This document shows, piece after piece, positions 52,001-60,200 of a stretch of 64,000 nucleotides of DNA. A program made the translations under genes and the position numbers. The DNA lies in assembly GCA_958295855.1 (NCBI GenBank), contig OY282383.1, forward strand, positions 4,258,481 to 4,322,480, in the 5' to 3' direction. The notes under the pieces were generated by a model that saw only the letters and a list, made by a program, of their open reading frames with translations, made no database searches and was not told the origin of the DNA. Source of the DNA: an uncultured Poribacteria bacterium (GTDB lineage Bacteria > Poribacteria > WGA-4E > WGA-3G). The stretch's first letter is position 1. Each line of letters begins with the position of its first letter.

Positions 52001-54767
52001 AAGCGAGGTCTTCAAGGCGAACACGGTACTCGCCATACGCTGAAGGGGAAAACAGAAACGTTCCTACATCCGCTGTGGAGGTTAACGCGCGCGCTTCCAC
52101 TTGCACCGTCTGGGGTTCAGAGACGTACTGATAACTGCCCTCGGCGTTCTGCCGAAGTATCGTATTCCAATGGACTTTGTGGAGGGTTAACTGTAAGGCT
52201 CGCCCTGCTGTGACTGCCCAATCAGAATCCACAGTAACATAGTTAAAGCGAAGCTGTTCGTTCCGTTTCACCACGAGGTTTCGTAGCGGCAGGCCTTGTG
52301 CCTGCCCATTTTTTCTTAGACGGAGTCCCACATAATGCGTGTAAGGGTGGATAACCACCCGGTGTGTAGCGGTGACAGCCCTGCCGCCCACTTCGCTAAC
52401 GGTGGCAGTGAGCACACCGTTTAGCAAAGAAGGTGCTTTTAATGTGGCAGGAATAGTAAATTTATAGCGCGCTTTCCCCTCAGTATCCGTTTTGGCATCG
52501 CCCAACGCCGTGTGCTGTTTCTCAAAGTTTGAACCCGCATCACTGAAATGGAAGGAACGCCCGCTATAAACATTTCGCCCTGCTTTCCCACCCGCCCGGT
52601 TCCAAAGAGGGAAAGAGACGGCCTCGAGTTCGCATGAAACACTCACCTTCCGTTCGGCAGCGGGAGGCCCAAACAGATTGGTTGCCACTACCTCAATGTC
52701 TATCTCTTCTCCGAGTGCGTAGGCGGTTTTGTCTGCTGTGACAGCCACCTTCATCCGGTCGGGCATGAATTCCTCAACCTGAAATTGCACACGGCCAACA
52801 ACCTTGTCGGCGATGCGCATCTTGGCGATATAGCCGCCGGTCTGCCAATATGCAGGTATCGGAATCTGCACGTCGCAGGCACCGCTTTTTGTCGTCTGAT
52901 GCCGCAATTCGCGCATGATTCTGCCGTCGGGCGCAAGCAACTCAATCCGCACTGGAAGCGGTGGCGGCGTTCCCTGATTCGCACCGCGTACAATACCGGC
53001 AAGCTGGACAGTCTCCCCGGGGCGATACACACCTCTACTGGTATAGAGAAAGGCTTCATAGCCCTTATCTAAATAGGCAGGGCCTGCAACGTTGAAATCG
53101 GCTGTTGCGATATGGTGCCGGTTGAGTTGGAGGAATGCCAGGTCATCGCCTTTAGCAACGGTGAGCATAAAGGGGGTAAAGCCTTCTGTTTTCTCGGCGA
53201 CAGCGGTAAATTTGACAAACCCTACACTGTTGGTGGTGCCGCTGAGCAGCGTCTGGTTATTATCGCTGATGAGTTTGACGCGTGCCGCTGACACATGCCC
53301 GCCGTTCGCGAGCGATTTCACCCAGACAGACAGCGTATCGCCGACACGTTTAGCAATGACACCCAGGTCGGTAATCAGCACCCATTGATGCGCGCTAATC
53401 CACCGACTTTCCGCGTCCCGGGCAACGACTTTGAACACACCCACATGTTCGTCTGTGAGGTACTGTGCCAAGGAGATAGGTGTTGTCACCTCTTCGTTCA
53501 GTTGCGATGCAACATCGAACACCTCCGCGTGAATCGGTTTCCCCAAATTCCGAGTCCAGCGTCCCCAGTTCTCTAATTTAGAAACATAGATGAGGTTATT
53601 GGCAAAAACCTTCTCGATCTCTAAGTCGACGCGTTCAACGTTAATAGTTGCGAGCCCTAGATTGAGTTCCCCCGTTCTGGCAAGGAAAAAACCGTCTCCG
53701 ACAAACCGCAGATGCGGCGGCACATCAGGGATTGTGAGGCGCGCGGTATAATCCTGTTTCAAGACTGAATCGTTTTGTGCCATCACGCCGCGCCGAACTT
53801 TGACGGTGTACGTGGTACGCCGTTTGAAATCACCGTGAATCAACACATCGCCATAGCGATGCGTTAACTGATACGCTATCATAGGTTCAAGCTGCAGATA
53901 GGGTTCAATTGTCTGACTGCGTACCGGGGCGCTGAAACGGAGGGAAATATAAGGCTTACCGCCCTCTTCTCGAACAGTCGCATAAGTCACACCGAGGGTG
54001 CCCCTGCCTCTGAGTATTATGGGCGTAACGCTTGCTGTCTTGAGGCCGATTTGCCCGCCTGTGCATTTGAAGCCTTTCTCAATCCGGATTTTTATCTCCT
54101 GGTCCTTGCTGTGGCAGCGTATCCTGGCGGTTTCTAGCTCGACTGTGGTTGCGGTGGCAGTGCGCGTACGGATAAGATAGGGAATTTCTCTTGTGGGAGG
54201 GGTTTCAAACTCCGAATGGAGTTCGATAGAGAGATGTGCTTTTAAATCGGCAATCGTGACAGGATAGTTAAAGGTGATCGTGCCGACTGCTTTCGCATTG
54301 TCCCTATTTTCGTCATATTGGAATTCAATCTCCGTCTGCTGAACTGCAAAAGGCTCCGTCTCAAAGGTAAATTTTTGCTGCTCGGTGAGTACAAAGGTAT
54401 CCGATGGGTTGAGATGCGGTGAGAGTTCGACGGTATATTGTGCGGAGGGGACTAAGGGGCTTTCTAAAAAGAAAACGATTCTATCACGCGCCATCCATCG
54501 CGCTTTGCCTTGCACGGCAGGCGTAAATTGGATGGCTTGCTCCGGCACCTCTGTGCCGATGCGAGAATTGTCGATGACTGCGTCAGAAAAGGTGATAGAA
54601 AAATCTACCCATTGTGGTACTTCGCCTTGGGGCGTGAATGCCTTGACGCTGTATCGCGTTTTCGTGTCCGCGTTGTCAAGCACAATATAGATTATACCCA
54701 CTACGATGATGAACGATAGAAATCCAATGACACCGATTAAGAAGGTTTTGGAAAACTTGGCAACCAT
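49071..54767 (-). CDS. Bacterial alpha-2-macroglobulin
   Basis: 1898 residues from ATG 54767 (MVAKFSKTFLIGVIGFLSF), with AGGAGG 8 bases upstream; the longer reading is a repeat. An N-terminal membrane helix anchors it in the inner membrane facing the periplasm. Many beta-sandwich (MG) domains follow. The thioester motif is intact in YPHGCLEQTTSQV (~1425), followed by the helical complement-like domain. These proteins trap proteases, and pairing with PBP1C (the next gene downstream) is a known arrangement linked to envelope defence. Three dispersed repeats are embedded (51666-51694, 52288-52306, 52562-52580). The last residues (SAFLAE) and stop come from the 80-bp repeat. Confidence 0.92.
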   Translation of the reverse strand: MVAKFSKTFLIGVIGFLSFIIVVGIIYIVLDNADTKTRYSVKAFTPQGEVPQWVDFSITFSDAVIDNSRIGTEVPEQAIQFTPAVQGKARWMARDRIVFFLESPLVPSAQYTVELSPHLNPSDTFVLTEQQKFTFETEPFAVQQTEIEFQYDENRDNAKAVGTITFNYPVTIADLKAHLSIELHSEFETPPTREIPYLIRTRTATATTVELETARIRCHSKDQEIKIRIEKGFKCTGGQIGLKTASVTPIILRGRGTLGVTYATVREEGGKPYISLRFSAPVRSQTIEPYLQLEPMIAYQLTHRYGDVLIHGDFKRRTTYTVKVRRGVMAQNDSVLKQDYTARLTIPDVPPHLRFVGDGFFLARTGELNLGLATINVERVDLEIEKVFANNLIYVSKLENWGRWTRNLGKPIHAEVFDVASQLNEEVTTPISLAQYLTDEHVGVFKVVARDAESRWISAHQWVLITDLGVIAKRVGDTLSVWVKSLANGGHVSAARVKLISDNNQTLLSGTTNSVGFVKFTAVAEKTEGFTPFMLTVAKGDDLAFLQLNRHHIATADFNVAGPAYLDKGYEAFLYTSRGVYRPGETVQLAGIVRGANQGTPPPLPVRIELLAPDGRIMRELRHQTTKSGACDVQIPIPAYWQTGGYIAKMRIADKVVGRVQFQVEEFMPDRMKVAVTADKTAYALGEEIDIEVVATNLFGPPAAERKVSVSCELEAVSFPLWNRAGGKAGRNVYSGRSFHFSDAGSNFEKQHTALGDAKTDTEGKARYKFTIPATLKAPSLLNGVLTATVSEVGGRAVTATHRVVIHPYTHYVGLRLRKNGQAQGLPLRNLVVKRNEQLRFNYVTVDSDWAVTAGRALQLTLHKVHWNTILRQNAEGSYQYVSEPQTVQVEARALTSTADVGTFLFSPSAYGEYRVRLEDLASGARTEIAFHVGGWGAQPVSMEHPTRLDMVLDKAAYRPGETARLSIKAPFPGKLLLTVEREKILSYRTIALKGNTATLNIPVQSNYRPNVYISATLIREFSPGGTGTRPAPTTALPARAFGVVPLKLDAEPKRLSVEMFLSHIDEAGVTKEIRLNSAGDFGKLKEVRPNSEVEIAFRVKGPRTWQKYDICIAAVDEGILSLTDFQTPNPHDYFYRQRGLQTHSYDVYGGILPEIAHVTDNSSTGGDSDVRALRQRRLNTGSIMRVTPVSLWSGFVKTDSRGRGTVRFTIPQFNGSLRLMAVAFAGATYGAAEAYLTVREPIVLTPTFPRFLAGGDRVRIPVTVFNGTGADGTFTVELHAAGDVQLLTPSQFNERIGEGGPSDANVTETNYMAKQVHVKSLAENQVFFDMRVHDAIGEVALNLSAYGNDTETTHRPVHLPLRSAAPPVTRTGQGVVRADAPVDFIFPANLIADSSEFTLTLSPFPTIAFADSLRYLVRYPHGCLEQTTSQVFPLLYFSDLARSVEPVLAGDDAVNDYITAGITKLESMLMSNQHFAYWPGGTYVNLWSSLYASHFLVEARKAGYEVSDRVYDAMLEGLRKQAKLSRDQDAPTDNGKITASKPSSDTSLAAYACYVLAAAGHPEKGMMHYLKNRGLGSLSHYSHFQLAGAFALSGELETALSMLPVSVSPNNTGKRETGGMLDSPVRAQAIMLDVLAEVNENHPSIPTLVANLNAAASEGNRWATTQENAFAFLALGKILKNQSDKDYTGTLILNGEHFADFDATDKRYTDTAWDGTQVRLTVQGEGSCYYYWTAFGIQRDSFIEEYERELQVRRRYFNQDGEERTRTFSHGDLIVAEITVKALTANLENVVVVDMLPAGFEIENPRLESRAGIPWLPSLYRSGQGFKPDYIDIRDDRLIFFGTFPHQRERKFYYALRAVTQGEFTLPPIAAEAMYDATKSAVAGSMRINVLSAFLAE
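51666..51694. repeat. Dispersed repeat inside the alpha-2-macroglobulin gene (1)
   Basis: tgtagggg-ccggtcttgtgccgg-ttcccc parallels intergenic tgtagggg-taggccttgtgcct-acccc (reverse of 3303-3329). Confidence 0.55.
52288..52306. repeat. Dispersed palindrome inside the alpha-2-macroglobulin gene (2)
   Basis: ggcaggccttgtgcctgcc. This is a version of the intergenic palindrome gtaggccttgtgcctac (10970, 63909 and 3305) with matching changes in both arms. Encodes GQAQGLP. Confidence 0.65.
52562..52580. repeat. Dispersed repeat inside the alpha-2-macroglobulin gene (3)
   Basis: cgctataaacatttcgccc, identical to 54782-54800 in the gap just upstream of the same gene. Encodes GRNVYSG. Confidence 0.7.
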
Positions 54768-55057
54768 GGAAGCACCTCCTGCGCTATAAACATTTCGCCC
54801 CGCTGGGGCTACAGAAAATCCCAATTAATTGCGTCACAAATCTTGCTTCCTAAATGCACATCGCTTATGGGCGAATGCACATCGCAGGTGTAAGAAATAA
54901 AAAAGTTGTTCCCTAATTTGCGGCGTAATGGTATCGGTTTCCCCTGCTTTGCTTCCCTCCCGCCCGGTTCCTTGGGGAAAAAGCAATCAACGGAAAAATC
55001 GGAGCAGTGAGGGCATATTACCCCTGCTTTGCAGGGGCAAATACCATCACCCAATTG
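54768..55057. repeat. Intergenic repeat cluster
   Basis: cgctataaacatttcgccc at 54782, 'taagaaataaaaaagttgtt' at 54891, a broken CCCCTGC hairpin at 54929-54955 (right arm replaced by gcttccctcccgcccgg) and a full one at 55014-55045. Confidence 0.65.
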
Positions 55058-56263
55058 TTAAAACCAGAATCGTGACATTAAAATAAACTGATCCGTGCCT
55101 TGGAGCTGCCGTAACATGCCTTTGTTGCTGATACGTTCATCTTCTGCCCGGTCAGCGTTCGCTAGATTTGCCCAATAAAACAACGAGATTGCGCCGTTTT
55201 CCATAAAATTGTATTGGGCACTGAGCGTCACCCGCGTGCCAGCATCTCCCTTAATAGTTCTGTCCGGGTCAAACAAGCCGTAGCGGCCGGCCACAGTGAA
55301 CTGCGGGAAGATACGGTACTTTGCCCCGACATAGTACCCCTTCGAGTCAACAGCCTCAGGTGTAAAAGCGGCTACCTCTCCGCTGTTTCCAAAATTGAAT
55401 TCGCCTTCCACACTCAGCCCCGCGTAGGAGGTCGTCAGAAACGCGCCGATGAGTCGTTCCCATTCTTCACCAGGCTGTTCAAATATACACGAAACTCCTG
55501 CACGAATTGGACCCAGTTGCCCACCGACAGTGCCAAGCGCGCCTTTCGCTGCATTACCGGCGTTAAAAAGTGCAGCGTTGTAGAAAACTTTTGCTGTGCT
55601 GCCGCCGAGTTCAATGCCGACATCCCGTACGTTAGAACCGAGGCCATAGCCTTGTCGAACGAGGATATTGTGGTCCTTCTGCTTAATGCCGAACGGGAGC
55701 CGGAATTGTCCCACCTTGACATAGAGATGTTTTGGGATAGCATCTACCGTAGCGAACGCATTGAGCGTAGTTCCGACGTTGTTGGAAAGTGTTAACCGAA
55801 CCCGTTCTGAGGCTTGCGCATTGAATGTCACCTCCGCTTGCATGAGAAGAAATCTGTCAGCCGAGGAATGACAAGAACTACAATTGGCTATCGTGTTTTC
55901 CTCGGCATCCACATGGGGAGTTTTGATAAAAGCGGTCTGAAGATCGAGCGAAGTTGTGAGTTGTTTGACAACCTTTTTCGCCTCTTCAGTTACGGCTTCC
56001 ATGTCAAAATCTTCTGGAAATTCAAAATAGTTCTCTTCAAAAATTTCGCCAATCCGATTTCGGGGCCCGCCGCCGGCCGGGTCGATGTGGCAAAAACTAC
56101 ACTCCTTTTCAAGTTCCGTGGCGAACTCGGGACGAGAATCCGCAAGCCTCGGAAAAAAAGGGCTCACCCAGAGACTCGCTATGAGTGCGAGTACCACCAG
56201 TCTGCGCGGCAGTAAAGTGTGGTTGCGAAAACGTTTCACAAACCTATTGTGACATAATTTCAA
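55058..56263 (-). CDS. Diheme c-type cytochrome domain fused to a porin-like barrel
   Basis: 401 residues; TTG start at 56263 with AAGGAG 8 bases upstream, and a signal peptide (VVLALIASLWVSPFFPRLADS). Two heme-attachment motifs, CSFCH (~55) and CSSCH (~128), lie in the first third. The remaining ~260 residues look like an outer-membrane barrel (HLYVKVGQFRLPFGIKQKDH, GYYVGAKYRIFPQFTVAGRYG, GTRVTLSAQYNFMENGAISLFY) and end SRFWF with the C-terminal Phe needed for insertion. QFRLPFG is typical of phosphate-selective-porin-like barrels. It likely moves electrons or ligands at the outer membrane together with the P460 lipoprotein gene upstream. Confidence 0.75.
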   Translation of the reverse strand: MKLCHNRFVKRFRNHTLLPRRLVVLALIASLWVSPFFPRLADSRPEFATELEKECSFCHIDPAGGGPRNRIGEIFEENYFEFPEDFDMEAVTEEAKKVVKQLTTSLDLQTAFIKTPHVDAEENTIANCSSCHSSADRFLLMQAEVTFNAQASERVRLTLSNNVGTTLNAFATVDAIPKHLYVKVGQFRLPFGIKQKDHNILVRQGYGLGSNVRDVGIELGGSTAKVFYNAALFNAGNAAKGALGTVGGQLGPIRAGVSCIFEQPGEEWERLIGAFLTTSYAGLSVEGEFNFGNSGEVAAFTPEAVDSKGYYVGAKYRIFPQFTVAGRYGLFDPDRTIKGDAGTRVTLSAQYNFMENGAISLFYWANLANADRAEDERISNKGMLRQLQGTDQFILMSRFWF

Positions 56264-56330
56264 AAACTTTCTCCTTATTTATTTATGGCTTCTACTTCCT
56301 ATTCCTAACCGCGCTCTCGGCGGTATGCCA

Positions 56331-56912
56331 TCAGTCAAGTTCTGTAAAAACATAATCTATATCTTCAACTTGAGCATGGCATCCCCAACAGATTCCGTCG
56401 GAAGCAATTACGCGAAACTCAGCATCAGGTGCATTTCGGGTATATTCAATGAACTCCCAATCGTTGTGCTCCGGGTCGATGCCGGCAACCTTCCGCATAA
56501 TCGCGATCAGCCCGACATAGTCCTTATTAGGGCGGAACGCTTCCTTTACGACGATGCTTCCGTCGGGGTACGGGAACTGCTGTTGCCCATTAGGTGCGAT
56601 GGTTTCCCGCGTTTGGTTCACATAAACGTTTTTTGTTCCAAGGTGCGGGTCGCCGCCCTCGACAGGTGGAATCGGTTCAGCGTTTAATTTTAGCCACTGC
56701 TCATAGCCTGCCACATCTTCAGGGAGTCCGGGCAGCGCGACAGCCGGTTCTTCAGGTTCAATAGGCTCCGGCGTAGTTCCCGTTTCCTGCGCGTTCTGAA
56801 CAAGTTCTTCCAGTTGCTCTTCTTCCATACAAGATGTGAAAAACATGCAAGAAATTAGCACCATAGCAATCCCCAATAGCATGTTCAGATTAAGTTTTTT
56901 GCTTTGCATCAT
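56331..56912 (-). CDS. Cytochrome P460-family lipoprotein
   Basis: About 193 residues from the ATG pair at 56912/56909; GAGGAG is 5-8 bases upstream. Signal peptide with a lipobox (VLISCMFFTSC). An acidic-proline linker follows (TTPEPIEPEEPAV), then a P460 domain: GYEQWLKLNAEPIPP, VYVNQTRETI, VVKEAFRP, YVGLIAIMRKVAG and CWGCHAQVEDIDYVFTEL, which holds the CxxCH heme site. P460 cytochromes oxidise hydroxylamine or detoxify nitrogen oxides; many homologues lack a proven role. Next to a diheme-barrel gene on the same strand (gap 67 bases). Confidence 0.85.
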   Translation of the reverse strand: MMQSKKLNLNMLLGIAMVLISCMFFTSCMEEEQLEELVQNAQETGTTPEPIEPEEPAVALPGLPEDVAGYEQWLKLNAEPIPPVEGGDPHLGTKNVYVNQTRETIAPNGQQQFPYPDGSIVVKEAFRPNKDYVGLIAIMRKVAGIDPEHNDWEFIEYTRNAPDAEFRVIASDGICWGCHAQVEDIDYVFTELD

Positions 56913-57245
56913 AATTCTCCTCTTATGACTATATACAACTTGGATTTTAGTGCTTGCGGGGCGAAACGTGAATTGTATTTGCCCCTGCTTTGCAGGGGTA
57001 ATATCCTTAAGCGCATTTTGACGTTTTCGCAGCGGAACGCGCCGCACGAAAGGTACGCCCATCCATTTTACGGGCAACTTGGATTATATACAATGCTTAG
57101 TTTACTACAAAATAGCAAATATTGCAACAAATAATTTGTACATTTGTACCCCACGCTTTAACCTATAATAGGCTAAATTTCGGTTGCCTTTCTGACCTCT
57201 TTTATTGTATCATGTGAGAAGAGTCATTAGTTAAAGGAGAAATGA
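56913..57245. other. Divergent promoter region with one hairpin repeat
   Basis: Lies between the P460 gene (minus) and ftsY (plus). It holds the CCCCTGC hairpin at 56975-57006, a TATAAT near 57164-57170 that could serve ftsY, and AAAGGAG before the ftsY start. Confidence 0.5.
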
Positions 57246-58238
57246 ATGCTCAGAAACCTATTTAAAGATGGCGATAAAAGCCGCGTTGAATCAGATGATG
57301 CCCCTAAAAAAGAGAGCTGGTTTAATCGTCTCAAGTCAGGCTTGGCGAAAACCCGAAACCAACTCATCTCTCAGCTGTCAGGACTACTGCGGGTTGGCAG
57401 AAAGATTGACGAAGACCTGATGGAAGAAATTGAGGAGATTTTAATCCAAGCAGATGTGGGGGTTGATACGACCTTGACGCTTATGGACAACGTCAGAGAG
57501 GCCGTAAAAGTAAAAGGGTTAGACGATTCTTCGGAGTTGGAAACGGTGCTAAAAGCGGAGATTCTGAAACTGCTTGGAGAAGATGTGCCGTTGCAGCTTG
57601 AGGGTGAGAAACCTTATACGATTTTAGTCCTCGGTGTGAACGGTGCTGGTAAAACAACAACTATCGGGAAACTGGCGCGGCGTTTTCGTCGTGGTGGCCA
57701 CAGCGTGCTTGTTGCTGCGGGCGATACGTTCCGTGCAGCAGCAGCGGACCAGCTAGCGATTTGGTGTGAACGGGCGGGGGTAGAACTGATTCGTGGGGGA
57801 GAACGTGCGGAACCTGCGTCTGTTGTCTTTGATGCGATTCACGCCGCCAAACATCGCGAAGCCGACGTGCTGATTGTAGATACAGCGGGGCGGCTCCATA
57901 CCAAAAAACCGTTGATGGACGAATTGTCGAAAATTGGCCGTGTGATGTCGCGGGCGCATGCGGGGGCACCCCACGAGGTGCTACTTGTAATTGACGGTAC
58001 GGTGGGACAGAACGCGCTGATGCAGGCGAAAATCTTCAACGAAGCGGTGCCGATTACGGGTGTTGTCGTCACGAAACTAGACGGCACAGCCAAAGGCGGC
58101 ATAGTCATCGCGGTAAACGCCGAACTCGGTGCGCCAGTCAAGTTTATCGGGCTTGGCGAGCGGCTTGAGGATTTACGCGATTTCGAGAGGACAGATTTCG
58201 TTGAAGCCCTCTTTGCCTCGGATGCCACAGACGCATAG
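57246..58238 (+). CDS. ftsY: Signal recognition particle receptor FtsY
   Basis: 330 residues with AAAGGAG upstream. A short charged N-terminus is followed by the NG GTPase core: GVNGAGKTTTIGKLA (G1), AAGDTFRAAAADQL (insertion box, G2), LIVDTAGRLHTKKPLMDEL (G3), VVVTKLDGTAKGG (G4) and KFIGLGERLEDLRDFE (G5). It docks SRP-ribosome complexes at the membrane. The acidic A domain is minimal, as in many non-proteobacteria. Confidence 0.96.
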   Translation: MLRNLFKDGDKSRVESDDAPKKESWFNRLKSGLAKTRNQLISQLSGLLRVGRKIDEDLMEEIEEILIQADVGVDTTLTLMDNVREAVKVKGLDDSSELETVLKAEILKLLGEDVPLQLEGEKPYTILVLGVNGAGKTTTIGKLARRFRRGGHSVLVAAGDTFRAAAADQLAIWCERAGVELIRGGERAEPASVVFDAIHAAKHREADVLIVDTAGRLHTKKPLMDELSKIGRVMSRAHAGAPHEVLLVIDGTVGQNALMQAKIFNEAVPITGVVVTKLDGTAKGGIVIAVNAELGAPVKFIGLGERLEDLRDFERTDFVEALFASDATDA

Positions 58239-58291
58239 CCTACAGCCTAGCGGTTGCAACATGTGCTGCATTTCCAGGCTGCAGGCTGGCG

Positions 58292-58310
58292 GAGGGATTT
58301 GTAATCCCTC
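58292..58310. terminator. Palindrome between convergent ftsY and sigma-factor genes
   Basis: GAGGGATT-TGT-AATCCCTC. No T run follows, so it may be a repeat (compare GGGTTACAAACCC in 2012-2092) and not a true terminator. Confidence 0.4.
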
Positions 58311-58389
58311 TACCGCCGTGCAGTGCATGAAGAACGGTTTGTAGGAGTGCTCTCCGAATCGCGAGCATTTTTAAGTCGTGCAATTCCGA

Positions 58390-59004
58390 CTAAAAATCTG
58401 CCTCTCTCAAGTAGGGACGTAGATATTTGCGGAGATTGCGATGCGCGTGGAACAGGTGAGCTTTGACCGTTCCATCTGATCTGCCAATGGCAGCCGCAAT
58501 ATCTTTAAGGGATAAGCCGTCCCAGTGTCGCAAAATGAAGATTTGGCGTTGCTTAGGCGGCAGTTGACGGATAGCTTTCTGTATCTGGGCCCGGAGCTCC
58601 TTATTCTCAACCGCTTTGGCCGGGGAATCTGAACGCAGGTCGGGGACATTCGCCATAGGCAATTCATCCGATTCGTCGGATTCATACACCATCACTTCTG
58701 ATCTCGCCTTTTTCCTTAAGAAATCAATACAGAGGTTGACAGTAATTCGGTAAAGCCAGCTATAAAACTGGCACTGGCTTTTGAAATCACTTAACCCTTG
58801 ATAGGCGCGAATGAACGCGTCTTGTGTAATATCTAGGGCATCTTCATGGTTCGGTACAAAGCGCTGAACCAGGCGATAGGTGCGTTTCTGGTAACGGGTA
58901 AAGAGCGTATCAAACACAGCGGTATTGCCGCTCTGAAATTGCTCAATCAGTTGCGTATCATCATAACACTCTGGAGGAACGCTTTCGGGGCTTTGGGGCT
59001 GCAT
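58390..59004 (-). CDS. ECF-type RNA polymerase sigma factor
   Basis: 204 residues; AGAGGAG before the ATG. Region 2: VFDTLFTRYQKRTYRLVQRF, DALDITQDAFIRAYQGLSDF, FYSWLYRITVNLCIDFLRKK. Region 4: LPPKQRQIFILRHWDGLSLKDIAAAIGRSDGTVKAHLFHAHRNLRKYL. There is no anti-sigma gene beside it, unlike most ECF genes, and the linker is acidic (YESDESDELP). Regulon unknown. Confidence 0.92.
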   Translation of the reverse strand: MQPQSPESVPPECYDDTQLIEQFQSGNTAVFDTLFTRYQKRTYRLVQRFVPNHEDALDITQDAFIRAYQGLSDFKSQCQFYSWLYRITVNLCIDFLRKKARSEVMVYESDESDELPMANVPDLRSDSPAKAVENKELRAQIQKAIRQLPPKQRQIFILRHWDGLSLKDIAAAIGRSDGTVKAHLFHAHRNLRKYLRPYLREADF

Positions 59005-59145
59005 ATTCTCCTCTTAAGCGTCATCGGCCGGGAAAGTGGCTCCTGAATCCTTAACATTGTGTTCGTAACACCTATCGTGCTACACAAATTCTCCGCAAGG
59101 AATGACAAAAAGCAGAAGCACGGGTGGCCATTGACAAAATAGAAG

Positions 59146-60024
59146 TCACTGATTTGTTTGTTTGTGGACACTGTGAAACCAACGTTTATATCTCCGGCTA
59201 TCTTGAACCATCTGTTGTAGAAGGGTGAGTGCCTCATCGTCTTCGGCACAAGGGGCAGTATCAAGTAAAGCTAACAACTCCTCATAGACTACCCGGTCTT
59301 CCTGGACGAGGGATGAGAGCAGCATCTCGAAATTCTCCCCATGGCCCAACAACGCAAACAGTTGGTTCGTATGGCGAATCTCCTCAGAGGCGGCCTGGTT
59401 CAAGTATGCCGCCAGTTCATGCTCATTCCGCTTTTCAGCAATTTGCGCGAGAATCAACCGAATCCCGACCAGCTTGAGTTTTGCTTGTGCGAGTTCGTCC
59501 AGTTCGGTTTCAAACCGTTTCTGCAAATGATCTGCATCGCGTGGGTGCAACTGTGCATAACTCGGCCACACCGGTTTCGCCATCACCTGCTTCAGCCGCT
59601 TTAGGCTTTCAATCAGGTTTTTCTGCTCTTCCGAGGACAGCTGACCAAAAGTGCGTTCCCAAAAGTGGGTCGCGTGTGCCACACGTTCTCGGAAAAGTTG
59701 TTCGGACTGCGGCGTCAACTGAATGCGGGCACGCCGCCGATCCTTGTCACATTTACGACGGATAACCCAACCGTGTTGTTCAAGCCGACTGACTAAGCCC
59801 GACACTGTATTATGGGCAAGGCCCAAATGCTCACCTAACTCACTAACGGACATGCCGGATTCACGTCCATACCAATGAAGGTGTTGCAAAGCGTTGAACT
59901 GGACAATCGTCAAACGATCGGGGACTACTTCTTGAATAAACCTGGATTTAACTGCCGCTTGCGCGTGACGCATCACACGTATCACGACATCAATTTCTTG
60001 ATTGAACTCCCGGGCTTTAGACAT
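59146..60024 (-). CDS. MarR-family regulator fused to a ferritin-like (rubrerythrin-type) domain
   Basis: 292 residues. The N-terminal half (1-~145) is a MarR winged helix: TIVQFNALQHLHWYG, MSVSELGEHLGLAHNTVSGLVSRLEQHGWV, RRKCDKDRRRARIQLT. The C-terminal half (~170-285) is a four-helix segment with the diiron-type signature AAYLNQAASEEIRHTNQLFALLG and further Glu/His residues (EDRVVYEELLALL). It suggests a regulator that senses oxygen, peroxide or iron through its own diiron site. The gene is preceded by a consensus promoter with an overlapping 12-bp perfect palindrome (60059-60105), so self-repression is likely. The ribosome site is weak. Confidence 0.75.
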   Translation of the reverse strand: MSKAREFNQEIDVVIRVMRHAQAAVKSRFIQEVVPDRLTIVQFNALQHLHWYGRESGMSVSELGEHLGLAHNTVSGLVSRLEQHGWVIRRKCDKDRRRARIQLTPQSEQLFRERVAHATHFWERTFGQLSSEEQKNLIESLKRLKQVMAKPVWPSYAQLHPRDADHLQKRFETELDELAQAKLKLVGIRLILAQIAEKRNEHELAAYLNQAASEEIRHTNQLFALLGHGENFEMLLSSLVQEDRVVYEELLALLDTAPCAEDDEALTLLQQMVQDSRRYKRWFHSVHKQTNQ

Positions 60025-60058
60025 TGTTTAAATACGTCCTATATCAGAGGTATATTCC

Positions 60059-60105
60059 ATCGTATACGATATAATAATTATACACTCATTTCCTCTGAAT
60101 GTCAA
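60059..60105 (-). promoter_or_regulatory. Perfect-consensus promoter and palindromic operator of the MarR-ferritin gene
   Basis: On the minus strand: -35 TTGACA (60105-60100), 17-base spacer, -10 TATAAT (60082-60077), then ATCGTATACGAT (60070-60059), a perfect 12-bp palindrome at the expected transcription start. A bound MarR dimer there would block initiation. Confidence 0.75.
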
Positions 60106-60200
60106 ATTAAAATGCAAAAAATGCGTTTTTTTATAAAAAAGCATTGCGCCACAAACCTCAGCCCTATTTTACCACCTAAATTCTCCGCAAAGAACGCCGA

